Origin: a virus
Virus record (IMG/VR): IMGVR_UViG_3300021379_000848
Span: 1-63,217 of that record
Length of the DNA: 63,217 bases
Direction: 5' to 3' (one strand)
A model generated the notes under the pieces. The model made no database searches, had not been told where the DNA came from, and worked only from the letters and a program-made list of their open reading frames with translations. A program made the position numbers and the translations under genes. Each line of letters opens with the position of its first letter. Position 1 is the first letter of the stretch. Positions 31,736 through 37,566 of the stretch are shown piece by piece.

Positions 31736-32056
31736 CTACTCAGTAGCAGGCTCTAGGTCAATTCTCTCAATCACTAAGTGACGTACATTTGTTGGCATGT
31801 CTGTTGACTGTGACCAGTATCCGCGCTTATTCCAGCATGGCATTAGGTTTAACTTTGGAAGCATTGCTTCGAGTACATCGTCGTGATTGTACGTAATCTG
31901 TTGATTTTTGTTGTTCACGAAGGTGATGATTTGGTTTCGACCCAGCCAGCCTTTTCGGACTACGAAGTTTTTTCTCGTGATCGGTGGGAAAATTGCCGCC
32001 AATTCTTTTTTACTTAGTTTTGCGATTGCTTTTGTAATTGCTTCTTGATTTTTCAT
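31736..32056 (-). CDS. Hypothetical basic 106-residue protein
   Basis: ITKAIAKLSKKELAAIFPPI, TRKNFVVRKGWLGRNQIITF, CWNKRGYWSQSTDMPTNVRH. Basic alpha/beta protein; possibly nucleic-acid binding. Own promoter (element 11). Confidence 0.65.
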   Translation of the reverse strand: MKNQEAITKAIAKLSKKELAAIFPPITRKNFVVRKGWLGRNQIITFVNNKNQQITYNHDDVLEAMLPKLNLMPCWNKRGYWSQSTDMPTNVRHLVIERIDLEPATE

Positions 32057-32091
32057 GATAAATTGTTTTTAATTGTTATTATTTATTTTTG

Positions 32092-32136
32092 TTATTCACT
32101 TATGTTATCGTTTATTCGTCGTGTTTGTTTTGTAAG
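32092..32136 (-). promoter_or_regulatory. Early promoter-like element 11
   Basis: Minus-strand CTTACA, 7 nt, CACG, 10 nt, GATAAC, ending AGTGAAT. Confidence 0.8.
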
Positions 32137-32138
32137 AC

Positions 32139-32348
32139 TTAGAATCTTTCATAGTCTTTATGATCTAACACGTGATAGTACGAGTACCCTTTATGGTTGA
32201 ATTTCGGACGTTCATATTCTTTGTAATACTTGTTTGGTATTTCAGATATTCTGAACCCTATGTAGTAACAGAAGTCGTCTTTAAATTTCATCTTTTTTGA
32301 TCTTGGTGTTTTTGTTCTTGAGTGGTTGTGTCCTACTACTAAATCCAT
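32139..32348 (-). CDS. Hypothetical 69-residue protein
   Basis: MDLVVGHNHSRTKTPRSKKM, then KFKDDFCYYIGFRISEIPNK and GYSYYHVLDHKDYERF. The internal ATG at 32291 (MKFKDDF) is an alternative start. Own promoter (element 12). Confidence 0.6.
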   Translation of the reverse strand: MDLVVGHNHSRTKTPRSKKMKFKDDFCYYIGFRISEIPNKYYKEYERPKFNHKGYSYYHVLDHKDYERF

Positions 32349-32379
32349 ATTTAATTGTTTTTAATTATTATTATTTTCT

Positions 32380-32424
32380 TTATTCACTTATATTATCAAC
32401 TTTACTTCGTATCCAGTTTGTAAG
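32380..32424 (-). promoter_or_regulatory. Early promoter-like element 12
   Basis: Minus-strand CTTACA, 7 nt, TACG, 10 nt, GATAAT, ending AGTGAAT. Confidence 0.8.
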
Positions 32425-32559
32425 TTAGTAATTTTCTAATATATCTTGTATTGAGTCGTTCGTTTTTGGGTGGATCGTATTAATCCAAAACCATTCTACT
32501 TCTTCGTTTGTCGGATTTTTAGATAAAAAATCTAAACATTCTAATTTTAATTCTTTCAT
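32425..32559 (-). CDS. Hypothetical 44-residue protein
   Basis: MKELKLECLDFLSKNPTNEE then VEWFWINTIHPKTNDSIQDI. Stops at the first base before element 12 and begins behind element 13. Confidence 0.6.
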   Translation of the reverse strand: MKELKLECLDFLSKNPTNEEVEWFWINTIHPKTNDSIQDILENY

Positions 32560-32578
32560 TTTGTTATTGTTATTTTCT

Positions 32579-32623
32579 TTATTCGCTTATATTATCAATA
32601 GTACCCCGTGTTTACTCTGTAAG
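32579..32623 (-). promoter_or_regulatory. Early promoter-like element 13
   Basis: Minus-strand CTTACA, 7 nt, CACG, 10 nt, GATAAT, ending AGCGAAT. Two tandem TGTATAGCA words (32624..32641) abut it. Confidence 0.8.
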
Positions 32624-32693
32624 TGCTATACATGCTATACACTCCAGGTCGGAGTCTACTCTTCCGATCCTATTTCAAAATCAGGCTAAAATT

Positions 32694-32721
32694 ATCCAGA
32701 CCAAAAGCTTGATCTGGATAG
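32694..32721. terminator. Hairpin, possible terminator of the 48-residue gene
   Basis: TATCCAGA pairs with TCTGGATA around a 12-nt loop, just after the stop at 32736 in minus direction and followed there by AATTTT. A longer T run lies on the plus-strand side. Confidence 0.6.
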
Positions 32722-32735
32722 ATATTTTTTTAGGT

Positions 32736-32882
32736 TTAGTTATCTATAGCTTGTTCTATCAGGCTTTTTAATAAGTCTAAAGCTTCTGGGCCTTTTTTAG
32801 TACCTTTTGATATATGATCCCATAAGATATCTTCTAAGCAGTAAAATTGATCTTTGTTTAGTTTAAAATTTTTAGTTTGCAT
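32736..32882 (-). CDS. Hypothetical 48-residue protein
   Basis: MQTKNFKLNKDQFYCLEDIL then WDHISKGTKKGPEALDLLKS. Helical. Single gene between element 14 and a hairpin. Confidence 0.6.
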   Translation of the reverse strand: MQTKNFKLNKDQFYCLEDILWDHISKGTKKGPEALDLLKSLIEQAIDN

Positions 32883-32912
32883 TTTAAATTGTTTTAAATT
32901 GTTATTTATTTT

Positions 32913-32957
32913 TCATTCAACTATATTATCAAAGTAAGACCGTGCCTAGACTGTAAG
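32913..32957 (-). promoter_or_regulatory. Early promoter-like element 14
   Basis: Minus-strand CTTACA, 7 nt, CACG, 10 nt, GATAAT, ending TTGAAT. TGTATAGCA plus a one-base variant (TGTACAGCA) abut it; the CGCC-AAC-GGCG hairpin lies just upstream. Confidence 0.8.
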
Positions 32958-33057
32958 ATGCTATACATGCTGTACACGCCGTTGGCGTACGTATATAACG
33001 GGTCAACCCCGAGCCCGTGTAAGGACCCAGGGAAACCCTGAATGGATAAAATGCATG

Positions 33058-33258
33058 TTATGATTCCAGATCCGGCTCAGTTATATGCCTCCAGGCCGAA
33101 GACTTAAGCCGAATGTTTTCAAGCTTTAGGTTTGTGTTCTTGAAGTCCAGCTCATCGGCTAGCTCAGCCAGTTTGTTGAGGTTTTCGATCTGGGTCGCAT
33201 CGTCAAGATGCTTATATAGTTCATGGAATAATTCTCCTACTTGTCTGTTGTACCACAT
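33058..33258 (-). CDS. Hypothetical coiled-coil protein, 66 residues
   Basis: MWYNRQVGELFHELYKHLDD, ATQIENLNKLAELADELDFK: an uninterrupted amphipathic helix with leucine heptads. Second gene behind element 15. The following gap (to element 14) holds two GC-rich hairpins. Confidence 0.65.
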   Translation of the reverse strand: MWYNRQVGELFHELYKHLDDATQIENLNKLAELADELDFKNTNLKLENIRLKSSAWRHITEPDLES

Positions 33259-33277
33259 AATTTATTGTTTTAAGGTG

Positions 33278-33436
33278 TTAATCGCGGATGAATATGCCGT
33301 TATACATGCTCCCGAACAAATTGTCATATAGGTCCTGGATTTCTTCGGTCGTGAACCCGGATAGGTCAAACTCACAGCCAAATTCTGATTCGATCTCGGC
33401 ACATAGCCACTCGCGTTTTGATGATTTGTAACTCAT
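33278..33436 (-). CDS. Hypothetical acidic 52-residue protein, first early gene
   Basis: MSYKSSKREWLCAEIESEFG then CEFDLSGFTTEEIQDLYDNL. It is the first gene transcribed minus-ward from the junction. Own promoter (element 15) 14 bp upstream. Confidence 0.6.
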   Translation of the reverse strand: MSYKSSKREWLCAEIESEFGCEFDLSGFTTEEIQDLYDNLFGSMYNGIFIRD

Positions 33437-33449
33437 AATTATTATATTC

Positions 33450-33495
33450 TTGATTCACCTATATTATCAAAACCAGGCCGTGTCCAGACTGTAAG
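33450..33495 (-). promoter_or_regulatory. Early promoter-like element 15 (outermost)
   Basis: Minus-strand CTTACA, 7 nt, CACG, 10 nt, GATAAT, ending GGTGAAT. TGTATAGCA (33497..33505) lies upstream. It is the first early promoter leaving the head-to-head junction. Confidence 0.8.
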
Positions 33496-33899
33496 ATGCT
33501 ATACACCTCGCTGCGCTCGGCTTGTAAGCCGGTATGCAATCGCACCACGGATCCGCAACCCCAAATCCGCACCTGAAAATTAGTACGGAATCCCAAACCA
33601 GTACACAAAAACCTTCCGGAATCCCAAAAACCCGACCCGAAATCCAAAAACCGAACGGGGGCTGGGTAAAAGAAACAGCTTTCCCAATGAGCCGGGTAGT
33701 GAAAATATGAGTATATTACCCCGAACCTCTATATTTCTAACATTTTTTTTTAACCTTTACATCTCTACTACTTCTTTTTAGGTGTTTTTCACGGGTACGG
33801 ATAGATTTTTTTTTGTCTTATGACATGCTGTTATGTGGAAATATTAAAAAAATTTTTCTCTTACGAGAATATACAAACGATAGGGAGCGAGTATAAAGT
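33496..33899. other. Head-to-head junction, gene-free; candidate origin and control region
   Basis: About 400 bp without a gene between the diverging halves. The left 160 bp are C-rich and nearly G-free on the plus strand, with the 12-mer CGGAATCCCAAA twice (33586 and 33617) and a relative, CGAAATCCAAAAA, at 33638, like iterons. The right part is AT-rich with T runs at 33750 and 33810. The only open frame (33459..33647, minus) is low-complexity and overlaps the promoter. Confidence 0.5.
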
Positions 33900-33943
33900 G
33901 CGACATAAGCCTGTTATATATAATAGTAGGGGGCAATTGTCGC
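33900..33943 (+). promoter_or_regulatory. GCGACA...TGTCGC palindromic element, copy 2, upstream of the late operon
   Basis: 44 bp with 6-bp arms (7 with flanking T/A). The interior (GTTATATATAATAGTAGG) includes a TATAAT box. It ends 62 bp before the first late gene, so it is the best candidate late promoter or operator. Confidence 0.7.
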
Positions 33944-34005
33944 AGTTTTAAAGCTTAAGAACCAGGGTGTTTAAGTGATATTATATGTGTAACTAATGTA
34001 ATAAC

Positions 34006-34275
34006 ATGGCACAGAAATTATCCCCTGCGGCGAGACGTAGGAAGAAAGCTAGGGATCTAGCGTATGCAAAGAATCCTGATAGGAGAGCTAAGAAAGCTGA
34101 GAATCAGAGGAAGCGAAGAGCTGCTAAAAAAGCGGGTAAGAATGTTGATGGAAAGGATTTTGACCATAAGAGTCGTAGGTTTAAAAGTGTTAAGGCTAAT
34201 CGAGGAAACGATGGTAATGGTACAAAGTGTGAAGGCAAGCGCAAGTATAAGGTTACAAGAGGCAGAAAAAAGTAA
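34006..34275 (+). CDS. Basic DHK-motif protein, 89 residues, first late gene
   Basis: Arg/Lys-rich N-terminal half (ARRRKKARDLAYAKNPDRRA, KKAENQRKRRAAKKAG) followed by DFDHKSRRFKSVKANRGNDG, a block seen in small basic proteins of uncultured marine phages. It may be a small HNH-derived or nucleoid protein. Lies 31 bp upstream of groEL. Confidence 0.65.
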   Translation: MAQKLSPAARRRKKARDLAYAKNPDRRAKKAENQRKRRAAKKAGKNVDGKDFDHKSRRFKSVKANRGNDGNGTKCEGKRKYKVTRGRKK

Positions 34276-34306
34276 GCAAATCAATTAAATAATTAAATTA
34301 AATAGA

Positions 34307-35857
34307 ATGACAAAAGATGAGATTGTAAAAGATCTGTCATTTGGAACTGATGCGAGTTCTAAAATAATGGCAGGTGTAGATAAGTTAGCTAGCGCAGTGA
34401 AGTCTACTTTAGGTGCATCGGGGATGTGCGTAATTTATGAGGACCAGCTAGGTAGACCGGTGGTCACAAAAGATGGTGTAACCGTTGCGAGGAACGTAGT
34501 CTTAATGGACCCGGTCGAAAACATTGGTGCCACAATGATTAAAGAAGCGGCTAACAAAACGGTTGCTGAAGCAGGTGATGGTACAACAACCTCTACAGTA
34601 TTAGCTCAAGCGGTTTTACATGAGTTAAGAACTGCTGTAGACAGCGGAATGAGTGTCCGAACTGCCGTAGATGGTGTGAATACTTATTTAGCTAAAGTAT
34701 TAGAGTATTTAGATGAACATGCTATTGAGGTTAACGGTTCAATGTTATCAGATGTAGCTACTATTAGTTGTAATAATGACAGAGAGCTAGGTGGAATCAT
34801 CGGTGAGGCTTATGACAAAGTAGGTAGAGACGGAGTTGTTACAATTGAAAAGTCTGATACCTATGACACGTACTTAGAATTTATCGAGGGAGCACAGTTT
34901 GCTTCTGGATTACAATCGCAGTATTTTGCAACAGATACAGCGAAACTAATTGCGGAATATGAAAATCCGTTAGTATTATTGTCAGCATCGGAAATTGGAG
35001 ATATCCGTAAGATTCGCGGTATTCTAGAATATGCTATTAAACAAGATAGACCGTTATTAATTGTGGCATCGGTAGATGATAGGGTATTGCAAATATTGAT
35101 GGCTAATGTAGCTAACCACAATACGAAGATTAATGTAGTTGAACCTCCGGGGTTTGGTCCTATGCGTGAAGATGCAATCCAGGATTTAGCATTTTTAACT
35201 GGAGCGGCAGTTTTAAACGAAAACTTAGGTGACGACTTTGAATTAGCATCGACAGATATCCTAGGGGAAGCTAAAAAGGTTATCACAGATAATAAGACGA
35301 CTACGATAATGCTTGATAGCGTTCCAGAATCAGTTTCAGAGCGCATAGAGGACGTTAAAAATAAAATTAATAGCGAAACTAATGATTTCCTAAAAAAGAA
35401 GCACGAGGCTCGTTTAGCGACTTTAACCGGTAAGCTAGGAGTTATAAAAGTCGGAGCTCATTCTGAAATTGAGTACAAAGAGAAGTATGATCGAGTAGAG
35501 GATGCGGTTTATGCGACAAAAGCTGCTTATAAGGAAGGAATTGTTGCCGGTGGCGGTGTTGCTTTGTTAAATGCTTCAACCCTAGTGCCTGTTTCTAGTG
35601 AAGGTGAAAGATTATTGGCTTCAGCTATCATGAATCCGTATATTACAATTATAGACAACGCAGGGTTGGATGCGGTTTTCCCACAAGACAAAGATCACGG
35701 GTTAGATGTTAAGTCCGGTAAAGATGTTAATATGATTGAAGCGGGTATTATTGACCCTGTGTTAGTAACTAAAACAGCTTTAATCAATGCGGTTAGTGTA
35801 GCTACGACGATTATTTCAGCAAATTGTGTAATTAGTAACAAAAGAATCACAGTATAA
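34307..35857 (+). CDS. groEL: Chaperonin GroEL (phage-encoded)
   Basis: 516 residues. ATP-site motifs are intact: TKDGVTVAR (Asp56), AGDGTTT (residues 89-95, Asp91), and VEDAVYATKAA...EGIVAGGG with the catalytic-position Asp399. The apical domain is present (VVEPPGFGPMREDAIQDLAFLTG region), with KVGRDGVVTIEKS before it. It is about 30 residues shorter than bacterial GroEL and lacks the GGM tail. It would fold capsid or other phage proteins with the GroES encoded next; the stop and start of the two genes overlap (TAATGG). Sequence divergence suggests a long phage history, not recent capture. Confidence 0.93.
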   Translation: MTKDEIVKDLSFGTDASSKIMAGVDKLASAVKSTLGASGMCVIYEDQLGRPVVTKDGVTVARNVVLMDPVENIGATMIKEAANKTVAEAGDGTTTSTVLAQAVLHELRTAVDSGMSVRTAVDGVNTYLAKVLEYLDEHAIEVNGSMLSDVATISCNNDRELGGIIGEAYDKVGRDGVVTIEKSDTYDTYLEFIEGAQFASGLQSQYFATDTAKLIAEYENPLVLLSASEIGDIRKIRGILEYAIKQDRPLLIVASVDDRVLQILMANVANHNTKINVVEPPGFGPMREDAIQDLAFLTGAAVLNENLGDDFELASTDILGEAKKVITDNKTTTIMLDSVPESVSERIEDVKNKINSETNDFLKKKHEARLATLTGKLGVIKVGAHSEIEYKEKYDRVEDAVYATKAAYKEGIVAGGGVALLNASTLVPVSSEGERLLASAIMNPYITIIDNAGLDAVFPQDKDHGLDVKSGKDVNMIEAGIIDPVLVTKTALINAVSVATTIISANCVISNKRITV

Positions 35858-36126
35858 TGGAAGCAATAGGATATTATGTAATCGTTGAAAAGATTAAAGA
35901 AGAACCGAAAAAAGTTGGAGGATTAGCGTTAACTGAAGCTCAAAATAAAGATATTCGCTATAGTAAAGGTAAAATTATTACAAAAGGAGAGTTGGTTCCT
36001 GATAGTGTAGTATTACAGGGTGTGTGCTGGTACGATAAAGCAGCAGGACATTCAATTCAATATATTGATGATAAGATATATCAAGTATTAAGATACGACC
36101 GTGGGGATATTGTCTTAATTGAATAA
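35857..36126 (+). CDS. groES: Co-chaperonin GroES-like protein
   Basis: 89 residues on the Cpn10 plan. The N-terminal strand (GYYVIVEKIKEEPKK) is followed by the mobile loop with V-G-G-L (KKVGGLALTEAQ), strands around YSKGKIITKGE, and the end DRGDIVLIE. The central acidic roof part is reworked (QGVCWYDKAAGHSIQYIDDK). It caps the phage GroEL and is translationally coupled to it. Confidence 0.85.
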   Translation: MEAIGYYVIVEKIKEEPKKVGGLALTEAQNKDIRYSKGKIITKGELVPDSVVLQGVCWYDKAAGHSIQYIDDKIYQVLRYDRGDIVLIE

Positions 36127-36129
36127 TCA

Positions 36130-36570
36130 ATGAGAATAGATGCGCAAGACATAAGGGAACTCCAATTATTTAAGTACTACAGGCTCGTTAGAAAATGGGC
36201 CTGTAAAACTTATAATATAAAAGACGCTGACCTGGAATTATTAATTTACCTTGATTGCGTTGGTCACTTTACGCGTGATGAATTTAAGGAGGGAGTATAC
36301 ATATACACCTGGGATAAAGGCCGGTGGGATAGGTTGCGAAAAAATGGTTGGATTGATATATTTAGGCACAGGAATCGTACAACAATTAAATATACGGTTT
36401 TTAAAGTTTCTCAGAAATGTAAACTCATGATAACTCGCGTATATCGAATATTACTAGGGCAAGAAGATCTACCTGTTAGTGTCCGAAGTGCTTTTTATAG
36501 AAATAAAACATACACGGATAAAGTAATGAATAAAGCGATAGACGATATGTTAAAAGACAAAACAAGATAA
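36130..36570 (+). CDS. Winged-helix-like protein, 146 residues
   Basis: The pattern IKDADLELLIYLDCVGHFTR, WDRLRKNGWIDIFRHRNRTT and IKYTVFKVSQKCKLMI follows MarR/winged-helix proteins with a wing at residues about 65-85. A basic C-terminus follows. It begins 3 bp after groES and ends 2 bp before the next gene. It may regulate late transcription, or be a structural wHTH as in many marine phages. Confidence 0.6.
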   Translation: MRIDAQDIRELQLFKYYRLVRKWACKTYNIKDADLELLIYLDCVGHFTRDEFKEGVYIYTWDKGRWDRLRKNGWIDIFRHRNRTTIKYTVFKVSQKCKLMITRVYRILLGQEDLPVSVRSAFYRNKTYTDKVMNKAIDDMLKDKTR

Positions 36571-36572
36571 CA

Positions 36573-36860
36573 ATGGCAAGTAAAAATGCACCTTCAAGAA
36601 AAAAATCAAAAGGATATTACGCTCCTGTAAAAAAAGGAAGCGGAACAGGTAAAAAAGCCGGAGGCGGAATGACCGCTAAAGGCGTAGCTAAATACAGAAA
36701 AGATAATCCAGGTAGCAAATTGAAAACAGCTGTAACCACACCTCCTTCTAAATTAAAGAAAGGAAGTAAAGCGGCTAAAAGAAGAAAAAGCTTCTGCGCT
36801 AGATCAAAAGGATGGACTAGTGAAAGAGGTAGAGCGGCGCGAAGAAAGTGGAATTGCTAA
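36573..36860 (+). CDS. Basic protein with GGMTAKGVAKYR motif, 95 residues
   Basis: GGGMTAKGVAKYRKDNPGSK, KTAVTTPPSKLKKGSKAAKR and RKSFCARSKGW with final RRKWNC match a small Lys/Arg-rich family (DUF6321-like, from memory) widespread in marine phages. Three or more basic clusters and two conserved Cys suggest a DNA- or RNA-associated virion protein. Confidence 0.75.
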   Translation: MASKNAPSRKKSKGYYAPVKKGSGTGKKAGGGMTAKGVAKYRKDNPGSKLKTAVTTPPSKLKKGSKAAKRRKSFCARSKGWTSERGRAARRKWNC

Positions 36861-36870
36861 AATAATTTGA

Positions 36871-37560
36871 ATGGCTAGAATTAGTACATATGCTATAGAT
36901 ACCAATATTGTCGCTAGAGACAAGGTAATAGGTACTGATTATACAGGGTCGGTTACTAAAAACTTTAATATAGCTGATTTAGGTGAATTTTTATCTGAGG
37001 GTTATGTTAATGTAAATGGTCAGCATTCATGGAAATTTGTAAATGAAATACAAATAGGAGGATTATACGGTCCAACTGATGGTATTGCTATAAGTAATTT
37101 AAGTAGCATTAAACTCAGTGAGGTAACTATTAGCAATAAGAATATACAAAATTTTTTATTAGAGTATAAAACTAAAAGAATATTGATGGTTGACATCGAG
37201 GAACCTAATAATTATGGGATTTTTGATGTAATAAGTATAAATGAAGACCAAAACAATTTAACGAATTATGATATAGAACTGGAATATGTATCGGGTAATG
37301 GTTCATTAATATTGGAAAAAATATACTCTATATCAATGTACGCTCAAGACGCTACATATACTCATAGACAAAACAATGCTGCAACATCTTGGGTAATTAA
37401 CCATAACTTAAATAAATTTCCAAGTGTTAGCATAAAATTTTCCAGCAACGATCAAATATATGAAAATGTTGGCGCTTTTGCTGGAGTAGAATATACAGAC
37501 AAAAATAACTTAATAATTAATTTAGCAGCCGCAGAAAGCGGGTATGCTTATTTAAACTAA
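36871..37560 (+). CDS. Tail fibre or receptor-binding accessory, 229 residues
   Basis: The N-terminal 35 residues (RISTYAIDTNIVARDKVIGT, TGSVTKNFNI) match the start of the later 306-residue fibre protein, so this looks like a common virion-attachment peptide. Beta-rich middle; the C-terminal SWVINHNLNKFPSVSIKFSS is the tip motif often seen in phage fibre proteins. Ends 6 bp before the next fibre gene. Confidence 0.7.
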   Translation: MARISTYAIDTNIVARDKVIGTDYTGSVTKNFNIADLGEFLSEGYVNVNGQHSWKFVNEIQIGGLYGPTDGIAISNLSSIKLSEVTISNKNIQNFLLEYKTKRILMVDIEEPNNYGIFDVISINEDQNNLTNYDIELEYVSGNGSLILEKIYSISMYAQDATYTHRQNNAATSWVINHNLNKFPSVSIKFSSNDQIYENVGAFAGVEYTDKNNLIINLAAAESGYAYLN

Positions 37561-37566
37561 AAAAAT

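Noticed and set aside
32647-32680. Minus-strand GATCGGAAGAG resembling a sequencing adapter
   Set aside because: It diverges after 11 bases and the whole block is repeated with changes at 31194, so it is phage sequence.
33505-33522. CTCGCTGCGCTCGG resembling a plasmid-vector origin segment
   Set aside because: Only 14 bases, internally self-complementary, and flanked by phage-specific repeats; probably coincidence.
33459-33647. 62-codon frame on the minus strand at the junction
   Set aside because: Overlaps promoter element 15 and the iteron-like repeats, biased low-complexity composition, no plausible leader.
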